From the NCBI RefSeq assembly GCF_007993865.1, contig NZ_VIUH01000020.1:36164-100163 (forward strand): a DNA stretch of 64,000 nucleotides. The letters are read 5' to 3'. How positions within the stretch are numbered: position 1 is the stretch's first letter; each line of letters begins with the position of its first letter. Below are positions 18,376 to 26,456 of the stretch, one piece after another. The notes below the pieces were generated by a model. The model saw only the letters and a program-made list of their open reading frames with translations, had not been told where the DNA came from and did no database searches. This DNA is from Pseudomonas sp. SJZ079 (GTDB taxonomy: Bacteria > Pseudomonadota > Gammaproteobacteria > Pseudomonadales > Pseudomonadaceae). Both the position numbers and the translations under genes were made by a program.

Positions 18376-18391
18376 GCCCTATTCGCAGACT

Positions 18392-18423
18392 AAAAACGGC
18401 AGCCCATGAGCTGCCGTTTTTTA
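18392..18423. terminator. Bidirectional terminator
   Basis: A hairpin with arms aacggcag and ctgccgtt is flanked by A5 on the left and T6 on the right, between the acyltransferase and the convergent small membrane-protein gene. Confidence 0.88.
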
Positions 18424-18441
18424 TTGCGCCGCCAGGCCGAC

Positions 18442-18729
18442 TCAGAGCCGAGCGCTGACCCAGGACAGCCCCAGCGCCAAGCCCAAGCAAGCGTAACCGA
18501 AGCGATAGAAGAAACGGTCGAGACGCTGCCTCGACTCGTCGAGTAGCGACGCATCGATGGCCAGTTCATCCAACTCACCGTCGGCGATCAGCCGCGCCAC
18601 TGCGCGTTGTTGACGGCGCCGGGTAGCCAGCAGCAGCCAGCTTCCCGCCACGCTGAAAAACAGGGCCAAACCGTTCACCCACACAGCCGGGTGCGCCAAG
18701 TACAACGACCACAGAGCCTGCAGCGACAT
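18442..18729 (-). CDS. Small two-span membrane protein, unknown
   Basis: A 95-aa protein. Residues 12-32 (VNGLALFFSVAGSWLLLA) and about 75-92 (FGYACLGLALGLSWV) are predicted membrane helices separated by a charged loop rich in Arg, Asp and Glu. GCGGAGG lies six bases before ATG 18729. I do not recognise a named family. Codon use fits the neighbours. Confidence 0.75.
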   Translation of the reverse strand: MSLQALWSLYLAHPAVWVNGLALFFSVAGSWLLLATRRRQQRAVARLIADGELDELAIDASLLDESRQRLDRFFYRFGYACLGLALGLSWVSARL

Positions 18730-18973
18730 CGATAACCTCCGCTTCAGTGGACAACGCGCCTGAGGCGCTGCGCCCGAATCCAAACATGTGCCAGGCCAGA
18801 CCTGGCACTGCAAATACGGTCGCGGATTTTACCGAAGCCATCCTACTTATGCGGTTGGTTTCCGACGAACGCCAGGGTTACAGCGAATAGGTCTAAGCCC
18901 GTCACCAAACCGTCAAACCCAAGCGCCACAGTAGAGCCCCCAACACCTCGACCCCCTGTCAATGGAGGCTGCC

Positions 18974-19180
18974 ATGCTGCTCAATTTGTCGGTTGCACCC
19001 GAATACTTGAACGACTCACTGCCAGATGTTGAACACCTGATCGACGGCCTGGCCTTCAACGTGCATGACCACCACTGGCTGGTGTATTGCGCCCTCGGCG
19101 GCCACGAACACTATGATCTGCCGGATCTCGATCTACGTACTGGCCTCAGCCTGCCGGAGTTCTACGCAGAAGCGGCCTGA
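18974..19180 (+). CDS. Small acidic protein, unknown
   Basis: A 68-aa acidic protein with many His, Asp and Leu residues (FNVHDHHWLVYCALGGHEHY). It has no signal peptide or membrane segment. The start at 18974 has GGAG six bases upstream; the in-frame ATG 18962 contains that site. A strong terminator follows directly. It is probably a real gene because of the ribosome binding site, terminator and codon pattern, but no family is recognised. Confidence 0.65.
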   Translation: MLLNLSVAPEYLNDSLPDVEHLIDGLAFNVHDHHWLVYCALGGHEHYDLPDLDLRTGLSLPEFYAEAA

Positions 19181-19190
19181 GCGACGCCCA

Positions 19191-19225
19191 CAAAAAAGCC
19201 CGGCATCTACGACCGGGCTTTTTTG
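19191..19225. terminator. Bidirectional terminator
   Basis: A hairpin with arms aagcccgg and ccgggctt is flanked by A-rich and T-rich runs (A6 and T6). It lies between the small acidic protein gene and the convergent yajG. Confidence 0.9.
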
Positions 19226-19237
19226 TGGGCGAAACGC

Positions 19238-19822
19238 TTACTGGCTGAGCATCTGACCGATGGTCGGATCCTTGAACGCACGAGTCAGCGCATCACTCAA
19301 TACATCGCTGACCAGCTTGGTGTTGGTTTCCTGGTTCGGCGCCATGCCGAACCGCTGGTTCAACGAAGCGCCGTAGCGACCGCTGTAGCGACGCGTGCTG
19401 TTTTGCACGTCGGCACGAATGGTTGCCGTGATATCGGACTCGGTGACGTACAGCCCTTCTTTCGGCGACTGGTACTTCAGCTCGGCCAGCGTCAGGGTCA
19501 GCTGCGGGGCATTGTAGGCATTCGCCGTCGGGGTGAAACCGAGCAGGCGTACCGCCGCTTCGGCCTGAGCCTGCAGCTTAGGCAGGATGTTCTGGCCACT
19601 GACGCTGATCGCGCTGGTTTCCGGGTACAAGCCACCGCGCGTACCGAGTACGGGCGACGGCCGACCGTCGACCACGCGCACCACCACGGGCTGGCCCTGG
19701 CCAACCGCAATCAGCGGACTGTTGATCTTGGGTTGCGGGCTGAGTTGTTGCGGGCTGTGGGCACAACCGACCAGGGTCAGGCTGGCGACAGCAAGCAGAC
19801 CAAACAACAGGCGATGCAGCAT
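19238..19822 (-). CDS. yajG: YajG family lipoprotein
   Basis: A 194-aa lipoprotein. The signal peptide ends at the lipobox LTLVGC (Cys20), followed by the YajG domain with the RVVDGRP segment near 70 and SDITATIRADV near 135. In enteric bacteria yajG precedes ampG; here no ampG is adjacent. It is an outer-membrane lipoprotein of unknown function. The ATG at 19822 has GGAG eight bases upstream; ATG 19828 is two bases from that site and less likely. Confidence 0.87.
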   Translation of the reverse strand: MLHRLLFGLLAVASLTLVGCAHSPQQLSPQPKINSPLIAVGQGQPVVVRVVDGRPSPVLGTRGGLYPETSAISVSGQNILPKLQAQAEAAVRLLGFTPTANAYNAPQLTLTLAELKYQSPKEGLYVTESDITATIRADVQNSTRRYSGRYGASLNQRFGMAPNQETNTKLVSDVLSDALTRAFKDPTIGQMLSQ

Positions 19823-20154
19823 GCTCATCTCTCCATGGGGAACGCGACGGTGGCCAGCAGTATAACCAGCGACGCCATGCGCTAACAGCAGCGCATTGAT
19901 GGCAACCGGCCCGGCTATCTGCGTGACCGGTTCAAGCAGTCAATCTCAACACCTGCCCTCCGATCGCTGACGGCTGCCCGCTGCCCGCTGCCGCCTCGAG
20001 TCGGCGTCGCGCCTTCGCGCATTTGCCGAATTATCCGAACAGCCATTCACAACCGACCTAGGCGAACTGACCACTCGTTACAGCTGCCCGTCATCGGTCT
20101 GTCATGTCGATCAGGCATAAGACTTTAGTCTTCATCGACCTGGAGTCCTTGGCC
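19823..20154. other. Intergenic gap with a short GC-rich tandem repeat
   Basis: This divergent gap of 332 bases must hold promoters for yajG and the small gene at 20155. The only structure noted is a short repeat of ctgcccg units around 19973-19995. No RNA or further gene is seen. Confidence 0.4.
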
Positions 20155-20388
20155 ATGTTCTCACTCCGTTCCCTGCTCACCTCTCGTCGACCTCTACGCA
20201 ATTTCGTCTTGCTGGATACCCAAGGCATATGCCGAGCCTTCCAGCTGTCGGCCCAGGCGCCACTAGGCGTGGGCTGGATCGAGGTGAGCGAACAGCGGCT
20301 TGCCTGGTTGCACCGCCCCTTGCCCAGCAGCGCACGAATCGCCCCAGTCGTCACGCACTCAGCCGTCGGCAAAGCGTTGGCGGCCTGA
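20155..20388 (+). CDS. Small conserved-type protein, unknown
   Basis: A 77-aa protein beginning MFSLRSLLTSRRPLRNFVLL, with a compact DTQGICRAFQLSAQAP segment and a C-terminal WLHRPLPSSARIAPV. I recall similar short proteins in other pseudomonads but no function. GGAG lies nine bases before the ATG. The longer frame from 20104 adds residues without family character. It has no signal peptide or metal motif. Confidence 0.6.
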   Translation: MFSLRSLLTSRRPLRNFVLLDTQGICRAFQLSAQAPLGVGWIEVSEQRLAWLHRPLPSSARIAPVVTHSAVGKALAA

Positions 20389-20853
20389 CCGACGGAAGAA
20401 GAAAAGTCACGCCAGGCAATCAATTTCTCCGCTTTCGCCTTATAATCGCGCCCCGATTATAAGGACGCCTCCTGATCGGGCCCCGCTGTTTCGCTGATGC
20501 ACTAGCCCTCGGTCACGCCCCAGAGAGTCGCCCACTTCGTGCTGCCCACGCGGCCAGCCGCCTTCGCCCATTAGCAGACCCGCTTGCAGCAATGCATTGG
20601 CGATATCGCGCGAATGGGAAGGCAAGCCTGCGCAGTCGAACTTTTTGAGGTTCACGGCTCCAAAAGAGCGTGAAAAAAACGGTTTTAACAACTTCACAAG
20701 AGTGTGGCGAAAATGAACGATCTTGCGGCTGGCACACGCTGCCTTATCCCTTCCTCCCTTTGTCCAGGACATCTCGGCGAGCGCTGATAGACGTGACTCC
20801 ACGCTTAGAACCTCGGCCGTCGACTGGCTACTGCATTTTTTGGAGAAGTGGTA
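20389..20853. other. Long gap upstream of mqo with a promoter-like palindrome
   Basis: This 465-base gap contains a perfect 11-base inverted repeat, ccttataatcg (20438-20448) and cgattataagg (20454-20464), with a TATAAT -10-like hexamer inside its left arm. Transcription from it would give a leader of about 390 bases before mqo. No protein gene is convincing in the rest. A leader RNA or small RNA is possible but not shown. Confidence 0.45.
20438..20464. promoter_or_regulatory. Palindrome overlapping a TATAAT box
   Basis: Perfect 11-base arms separated by five bases. The left arm contains TATAAT at 20441-20446, so a bound repressor would block RNA polymerase. The arrangement suggests an operator over a promoter directed at mqo. 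Confidence 0.45.
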
Positions 20854-22362
20854 ATGGCGCAGAATGATTACGAAACGGTAGATGTGGTGCTGGTTGGCGC
20901 CGGCATCATGAGCGCGACCTTGGCCGTGCTGATGAAAGAACTAGACCCAAAGCTGAAACTGGAAGTCGTCGAACTGATGGCATCCGGGGCAATCGAAAGC
21001 TCCTACCCCTGGAATAATGCGGGCACCGGGCACGCCGGCCTGTGTGAGCTGAACTACACGCCAGAAGCAGAAGATGGCTCTATCGATATCAAAAAATCGG
21101 TCAGCATCAACACCCAGTTCGAAGAATCGAAGCAGTTCTGGGCTTACTTGCTGGGAAAAGGCGCCTTCGCTTCACCCAAATCCTTTATCAGCCCGGTACC
21201 GCACCTGAGCTTCGTTCGCGGTCATGAAGGCATTGCCTTCCTCAAGAAGCGCTTCGAAGCGCTCACCCAGCACCATGCCTTCGCGGCGATGGAATACACC
21301 GAAGACCGCGCCACCATGGCTGAGTGGATGCCGCTGATGATGCCGGGCCGCGACCCGAACGAGCCGGTCGCCGCCACCCGTGTGCTGGACGGCACCGACG
21401 TCAACTTTGGCGCCCTGACCACACAATTGCTGGACTACTTGCGCAATCAGCCGGATGCCAAGGTCAAGTGCAGCCAGAAGGTCGTCGGCCTCAAGCGCAA
21501 CGACCAGGGCTGGCGCGTCAGCCTCAAGGACCAGCAAAGCGGCGGTAATCGCGAAATCCAGGCAAAGTTCGTGTTTCTCGGAGCCGGTGGCGGCGCGCTG
21601 CCACTGCTGCAAATGTCTGGAATTCCCGAAGGCAAAGGCTACGGCGGCTTCCCGGTCAGTGGTCAGTGGTTGCGCTGCGACAACCCGGAAGTGGTCAAGC
21701 GCCATCAGGCCAAGGTCTACAGCCAGGCCGAAGTAGGCTCACCGCCCATGTCGGTCCCGCACCTGGATACCCGCGTGGTCGACGGCAAGAAATCCCTGCT
21801 GTTCGGACCTTACGCCGGCTTCTCGACCAAGTTTCTGCGCCACGGTTCGCTGCTTGATCTACCGCTGTCGATCCGTCCCAATAACATCGGCCCGATGCTC
21901 GCCGTCGCGCGTGACAACTTCGACCTGACTCGCTACCTGATCAAGGAAGTGGTGCAGTCCGATGAAAAGCGCCTGAGCACCCTGCGCAACTTCTATCCGG
22001 AACTGAAAGCGGAAGACTGGCGCCTGGAAATGGCCGGCCAACGCGTGCAGATCATCAAGAAAGACCCCAAGCACGGCGGCATCCTGCAGTTCGGTACCGA
22101 ACTGGTTGCCGCACAGGACGGCTCGATTGCCGCCCTGCTCGGCGCCTCGCCTGGCGCCTCGGTGACGGTCTCGATCATGCTCGACCTGCTGCGCCGCTGC
22201 TTCCCTGAGCAAAGCAAGTCCGCGCAGTGGACTCGCAAGCTGGATGAGATATTCCCAGCCATGGGCCAGGTCCTCGCCAAGGATGCCGAACGCTACCGTG
22301 AGGTGCAGACTCGTTCGGATACCCTGTTGCAATTGCGGGTGGACGAACCGGCAATGGCCTGA
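20854..22362 (+). CDS. mqo: Malate:quinone oxidoreductase
   Basis: A 502-aa FAD enzyme that oxidises malate to oxaloacetate and passes electrons to the quinone pool on the inner face of the cytoplasmic membrane. The FAD-binding motif is DVVLVGAGIMSATLAVL near residue 8. The characteristic blocks SYPWNNAGTGHAGLCELNYT near 50 and GPYAGFSTKFLRHGS near 315 are present. GGAG lies eight bases before ATG 20854; a GTG six bases earlier is less likely. It is usually essential for malate oxidation in pseudomonads, which often lack an NAD malate dehydrogenase. Confidence 0.95.
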   Translation: MAQNDYETVDVVLVGAGIMSATLAVLMKELDPKLKLEVVELMASGAIESSYPWNNAGTGHAGLCELNYTPEAEDGSIDIKKSVSINTQFEESKQFWAYLLGKGAFASPKSFISPVPHLSFVRGHEGIAFLKKRFEALTQHHAFAAMEYTEDRATMAEWMPLMMPGRDPNEPVAATRVLDGTDVNFGALTTQLLDYLRNQPDAKVKCSQKVVGLKRNDQGWRVSLKDQQSGGNREIQAKFVFLGAGGGALPLLQMSGIPEGKGYGGFPVSGQWLRCDNPEVVKRHQAKVYSQAEVGSPPMSVPHLDTRVVDGKKSLLFGPYAGFSTKFLRHGSLLDLPLSIRPNNIGPMLAVARDNFDLTRYLIKEVVQSDEKRLSTLRNFYPELKAEDWRLEMAGQRVQIIKKDPKHGGILQFGTELVAAQDGSIAALLGASPGASVTVSIMLDLLRRCFPEQSKSAQWTRKLDEIFPAMGQVLAKDAERYREVQTRSDTLLQLRVDEPAMA

Positions 22363-22378
22363 GTCATTTGCCGCAGCC

Positions 22379-22410
22379 AAAAAACCGCCCTCTCGGGCGG
22401 TTTTTTATAT
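22379..22410. terminator. Bidirectional terminator after mqo
   Basis: A hairpin with arms accgccc and gggcggt is flanked by A6 and T6, located between mqo and the convergent PilZ gene. Confidence 0.9.
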
Positions 22411-22421
22411 GCCCGGCACCG

Positions 22422-22778
22422 TCAGGCGGAGGCGTTCAACGGGTGGAAGCTGAAGTAGTGACGCAGTGAATCGACCATCTCGACATACTCGGCCGACGGC
22501 GCCACCAGGGCGAAGCCGGAGTCGAAGCTACCAGGCGTGACATCCTCGCGAGACCATTGGCAGGTGGCGGAAAAGTCGATCAGCCGTGGCGCATTCTGCC
22601 CCGGCACCTTCAGGCGCATCTCGAAGCGGGCCCCGACCAGCATCGGCAGCTGGCTGATCAGCATCAAGCCGTCCAGCGACATGTTGCCGATATAGCCCAT
22701 AGGTTTGTCGGTAATGAGATTGAACACCTTCAAGTAGTAGGGCAGTTGGTGGCGTTCGATCCGGCGCTGAGTATGCAT
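22422..22778 (-). CDS. PilZ domain protein
   Basis: A 118-aa single PilZ domain. The c-di-GMP-binding motifs are present: RRIERH near residue 5 (RxxxR) and NMSLDGL near 32 (N/DxSxxG). Such proteins bind c-di-GMP and alter motility or exopolysaccharide functions. A GGDEF protein lies at 27.4-28.5 kb of the same window, but no direct link is shown. Expressed alone, convergent with mqo. Confidence 0.88.
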   Translation of the reverse strand: MHTQRRIERHQLPYYLKVFNLITDKPMGYIGNMSLDGLMLISQLPMLVGARFEMRLKVPGQNAPRLIDFSATCQWSREDVTPGSFDSGFALVAPSAEYVEMVDSLRHYFSFHPLNASA

Positions 22779-22838
22779 AATGGCAAATCGCTATAGATGA
22801 CCATCGAGTATGGCCGCACTACCGCACTTCAATCCGCT

Positions 22839-23264
22839 TCAGGAGCAGCCTTCGGCGAGTTGCGCACGCAGGCGTCGACGCGCCGCGTCCAACTCTTCAT
22901 CACTGTAGTAGCTGCGCTCGCCATTCGCTTCGGAACGAAAATAACGGCGCCCTTCCGGCATCCGCGCCAGCGCATTGCGCAGCTCATTACATTTCTGAGC
23001 CCGTGCAGTTTGCCGCTCGGCAGACTCGGCCGCAGCCTGCGCCTGCTCCTGTCGGCGCGCCTCATAGAAGCGTGCGCTGCGAACCTGGCGCTCGCGAGTC
23101 GCGGCGTCGCGCTCGACCACTTGCGGTTTGACCTCGACCGGCTCGGCCCCGGCGCCCGCTGGACGCTGGTCGAAATGCACCTGGCCACTGGCATCGACCC
23201 AGCGATAAATATCCGCCGCCACCAGTCCCGGCAGCAGCAACAGACAACCTAACCACCTGCGCAT
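22839..23264 (-). CDS. DUF4124 domain protein
   Basis: A 141-aa exported protein. A signal peptide (LLLLPGLVAA) is followed at once by the DUF4124 core IYRWVDASGQVHFDQRP. The remaining part is a charged helical, probably coiled-coil, tail with Arg, Glu and Ala repeats and a segment with SYYSDEELDAARRRLRAQ. DUF4124 proteins are periplasmic and of unknown role. GGAGG lies six bases before ATG 23264. Confidence 0.83.
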   Translation of the reverse strand: MRRWLGCLLLLPGLVAADIYRWVDASGQVHFDQRPAGAGAEPVEVKPQVVERDAATRERQVRSARFYEARRQEQAQAAAESAERQTARAQKCNELRNALARMPEGRRYFRSEANGERSYYSDEELDAARRRLRAQLAEGCS

Positions 23265-23337
23265 GCTTTTCCTCCCTGAATAAAGCCCCAAGCTTACCCC
23301 TGAGGCGACTGTCCGCCAGCAGTCCTGCGATCAGCGG

Positions 23338-23712
23338 TCAAAGTGTCGTAGCCGAGGTCTTGGCCGCCTCGGTCGGATGATAGTGCCCGAGCTGGCGCAA
23401 GGTCTCCAGGCGGGCACGGGCGCGGAATCCGTACTCGCTGGCCGGATAGCGGTTGATGATGAACTGGTAGGTCTGCGCCGCGTCGACGAACAGATTCTGA
23501 CGCTCCAGGCACAGGCCACGTAGCAAGGAGATCTCCGGCTGCAAGTAGCTGCGCGAACGACTCTTGCGCTCGGCCTGCGACAACTCGAGCATCACCTGCT
23601 CGCACTGCCCCTCATCGTAGGCTCGGTAAGCACTGTTCAAATGGTGGTCGAGCGACCAGCGGGTACAGCCGACGGCGCTCAGCGCCAGGGTTAAGATCAA
23701 CAGGGTTCGCAT
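23338..23712 (-). CDS. TPR lipoprotein, unknown
   Basis: A 124-aa protein with a lipoprotein signal (LALSAVGC), then two or three TPR-like helix pairs (AYRAYDEGQCEQVMLELSQAE; LVDAAQTYQFIINRYP-like segment). GGAGG lies eight bases before ATG 23712. Small TPR lipoproteins act as envelope scaffolds; the partner is unknown. It is followed by the DUF4124 gene 73 bases downstream in the same direction, so the pair may be co-expressed. Confidence 0.78.
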   Translation of the reverse strand: MRTLLILTLALSAVGCTRWSLDHHLNSAYRAYDEGQCEQVMLELSQAERKSRSRSYLQPEISLLRGLCLERQNLFVDAAQTYQFIINRYPASEYGFRARARLETLRQLGHYHPTEAAKTSATTL

Positions 23713-23968
23713 AGGCCTCTCCTCCAATGAGCACTGTATCGACTGGCGCCTGAAAATCTACAGGTGGACGAGCAAACCACTAACGGCCTGGCAGGGCAGC
23801 ACAGTCGGCTCGACGCTGAGTTAGCAAGACCTTTCGAGCCCCTTGCCGCCCCCACGCCTCAGGCGCCACGGCCTGTAGAAAAGCCGCGCAATAGGTAGTG
23901 CAGAGGAACAATGACTACAGGCTGACAGCATAGTAGCCTCGCCGTCAGTCCAACTCAGGAGCCTGCGC

Positions 23969-25420
23969 ATGACCTTCCGCCGCACCAAGATCGTCGCCAC
24001 CCTCGGCCCATCCAGCAACTCACCCGAAGTCCTCGAGCAACTGATTATCGCGGGCCTGGATGTGGCCCGTCTGAACTTCTCCCACGGTTCGCCGGCTGAA
24101 CACAAGGCCCGCGCCCAGTTGGTTCGCGAGCTGGCCGCCAAGCATGGTCGGCATGTCGCCCTGCTCGGCGACCTGCAAGGGCCGAAGATCCGCATCGCCA
24201 AATTCGCCAACAAGCGCATCGAGCTGAAAGTCGGCGACCAGTTCACCTTCTCCACCAGTCACCCGCTGACCGCAGGCACCCAGGACATCGTCGGCATCGA
24301 CTACCCGGACCTGGTCAAGGACTGCGGCGTCGGCGACGAACTGTTGCTCGACGATGGCCGCGTGGTGATGCGCGTGGACCGCGCCAGCGCCGACGCCTTG
24401 CACTGCTCGGTACTGATCGGCGGCCCGCTGTCCGACCACAAGGGCATCAACCGTCGGGGCGGCGGCCTGACCGCGCCGGCGCTGACCGAAAAAGACAAGG
24501 CCGATATCAAGCTGGCCGCCGAGATGGATCTGGATTACCTGGCCGTGTCCTTCCCGCGCGACGCCGAGGATATGCACTACGCCCGCCGCCTGCGTGACGA
24601 GGCCGGCGGTACCGCCTGGCTGGTCGCCAAGATCGAACGGGCCGAAGCCGTGGCCGACGACGAAACCCTCGATGGCCTGATCCGCGCCAGCGATGCGGTG
24701 ATGGTGGCGCGCGGCGACCTCGGCGTGGAAATCGGCGACGCCGAGCTGTGCGGTATTCAGAAGAAGATCATTCTGCACGCGCGCCGCCATAACAAGGCGG
24801 TGATCACGGCGACGCAGATGATGGAGTCGATGATCCACAACCCGATGCCGACCCGCGCCGAAGTCTCCGACGTGGCCAACGCCGTGCTCGACTACACCGA
24901 TGCGGTGATGCTCTCGGCGGAAAGCGCGGCCGGTGCCTACCCACTCGAGGCGGTGCAGGCGATGGCGCGTATCTGCATCGGCGCGGAGAAGCACCCGACC
25001 AGCAAAGCCTCCAGCCACCGCATGGGCACGACCTTCGAGCGTTGCGACGAAAGCATCGCCCTGGCGGCCATGTACACCGCCAACCACTTCCCGGGCGTCA
25101 AAGCGATCATCGCCCTGACCGAGAGTGGCTACACGCCCTTGATCATGTCGCGGATTCGCTCTTCCGTGCCGATCTACGCGTTCTCTCCGCACCGTGCCAC
25201 CCAGGCCCGCGCGGCCATGTTCCGCGGCGTCTACACCGTGCCGTTCGACCCGGCGGCCCTGCCAGCGGAACAAGTCAGCCAGGCCGCGGTGGACGAACTG
25301 CTCAAGCGTGGCGTGGTTCAGCCAGGCGACTGGGTGATCCTGACCAAGGGCGACAGCTACCACACCATCGGTGGCACCAACGGCATGAAGATCCTGCATG
25401 TCGGTGAAGCGCTGGTGTAA
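23969..25420 (+). CDS. pykA: Pyruvate kinase II
   Basis: A 483-aa pyruvate kinase, which converts phosphoenolpyruvate and ADP to pyruvate and ATP. The start MTFRRTKIVATLGPSS, the substrate-binding SHG near residue 37, the active-site LDYLAVSFPRD region near 190, the catalytic-lysine segment AKIERAEAV near 220 and the regulatory-type C-domain are present. Length and neighbours (enoyl-CoA hydratase, ferredoxin reductase, GGDEF, fumarase) match the pykA locus PA4329 rather than the shorter PykF type. GGAG lies eight bases before the ATG. Confidence 0.93.
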   Translation: MTFRRTKIVATLGPSSNSPEVLEQLIIAGLDVARLNFSHGSPAEHKARAQLVRELAAKHGRHVALLGDLQGPKIRIAKFANKRIELKVGDQFTFSTSHPLTAGTQDIVGIDYPDLVKDCGVGDELLLDDGRVVMRVDRASADALHCSVLIGGPLSDHKGINRRGGGLTAPALTEKDKADIKLAAEMDLDYLAVSFPRDAEDMHYARRLRDEAGGTAWLVAKIERAEAVADDETLDGLIRASDAVMVARGDLGVEIGDAELCGIQKKIILHARRHNKAVITATQMMESMIHNPMPTRAEVSDVANAVLDYTDAVMLSAESAAGAYPLEAVQAMARICIGAEKHPTSKASSHRMGTTFERCDESIALAAMYTANHFPGVKAIIALTESGYTPLIMSRIRSSVPIYAFSPHRATQARAAMFRGVYTVPFDPAALPAEQVSQAAVDELLKRGVVQPGDWVILTKGDSYHTIGGTNGMKILHVGEALV

Positions 25421-25520
25421 ACACCAGAGCGGCCGCGGTAAGCCAAGCACAGCGCCGGCGTCTACTGCAAAGCTGTAGGCGCCAGCGAGCTGGCACCTGC
25501 AACCTGGCCTCAATCGAGAC

Positions 25521-25586
25521 GTAGCCCGGATGCAATCCGGAAGCTGTTAGGGGCTTACCGATGTTCCCGGATTGCATCCGGGCTAC
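25521..25586. repeat. REP-like intergenic palindrome
   Basis: A perfect 20-base inverted repeat. The left arm 25521-25540 starts gtagcccgga, the right arm 25567-25586 ends ccgggctac, and a 26-base loop lies between. This gtagcccggatgcaatccgg core resembles the repeated extragenic palindromes scattered through Pseudomonas genomes. It sits just after pykA and before a terminator. Confidence 0.75.
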
Positions 25587-25589
25587 AGG

Positions 25590-25618
25590 AAAAAGGCCGC
25601 TCACTCGAGCGGCCTTTC
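25590..25618. terminator. Terminator between pykA and enoyl-CoA hydratase gene
   Basis: A hairpin with arms aaggccgctc and gagcggcctt is preceded by an A run. Read on the minus strand it ends in a T run, and so serves the convergent hydratase unit best. Confidence 0.75.
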
Positions 25619-25644
25619 GTTATCCATGTGCTGCGCATTAGCGC

Positions 25645-26418
25645 TTAGGCGAACTTGGAGAAATCCGCCGGACGACGCTGCATGAAGGCGCTCAAGGCCT
25701 CGATGGCTTCCGGCGAGCGCAGGCGCTGACCAAACAGCGCGCCCTCCTCCTCGATTACCCGGCGCAGCTCCTCACGCCCCGGCGCGCGCATCAAACGCTT
25801 GCTATCGGCCACCGCCGACGGCGCCAGTTGCTGGAAACGCAGGGCCATCTCACGCGCCTTGTCCAAGGTCTCGGCGCCGTTGGCCAGCGCCTGGTTGGCG
25901 ATGCCCCAGGCCACCGCCTGCTCGCCACTGAACGACTCGCCGAGCAACAACAGCTCGGCTGCCTTGGCCTGGCCCAGCAAGCGCGGCAAGATCAGGCTGG
26001 AGCCGAACTCCGGACACAGCCCCAGGCTGACGAAGGGCATTTTCAACACGGCGTCGCGGCTGACATAGACCAGATCGCAATGCAGCAACAGAGTGGTGCC
26101 GATGCCCACCGCCGGACCGCTGACGGCAGCGACCACCGGCTTGCTGAATTCGAACAGCGTGCGCATGAACTGAAACACCGGACTGTCCAGACTCGTAGGT
26201 GGGGCCTGGAGGAAATCCGCGACATCGTTACCGCTGGTAAAACACGTGTCCCCTCCGGTTATCAGCAGCGCGCGCACGCTCGGGTCGGCGTCGGCCTGCT
26301 GCAGCACTTCGGCCATGCGGCTGTACATCGCACGGGTCAGGGCATTCTTCTTGTCCAAACGGTTCAGGCGCAGGGTCAACAGCCCCGCTTCGCGCTCAAC
26401 CAGTACATGCTCGCTCAT
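25645..26418 (-). CDS. Enoyl-CoA hydratase/isomerase family protein
   Basis: A 257-aa crotonase-fold protein. The oxyanion-hole blocks VRALLITGGDTCFTSGNDV near residue 50 and AAVSGPAVGIGTTLLLHCDLV near 95 are present. The second catalytic region VSLGLCPEFGSSLILPRLLG near 125 carries the glutamate typical of these enzymes (PEFG). Likely acts in fatty-acid or related CoA-ester metabolism. It shares direction with the ferredoxin-reductase and GGDEF genes upstream. Start ATG 26418 with GAGGA upstream; a GTG precedes it. I recall PA4330 as the counterpart. Confidence 0.87.
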   Translation of the reverse strand: MSEHVLVEREAGLLTLRLNRLDKKNALTRAMYSRMAEVLQQADADPSVRALLITGGDTCFTSGNDVADFLQAPPTSLDSPVFQFMRTLFEFSKPVVAAVSGPAVGIGTTLLLHCDLVYVSRDAVLKMPFVSLGLCPEFGSSLILPRLLGQAKAAELLLLGESFSGEQAVAWGIANQALANGAETLDKAREMALRFQQLAPSAVADSKRLMRAPGREELRRVIEEEGALFGQRLRSPEAIEALSAFMQRRPADFSKFA

Positions 26419-26456
26419 CACTCGTCCTCAAGGTACGCCGCCCGCTGACACCTCGA

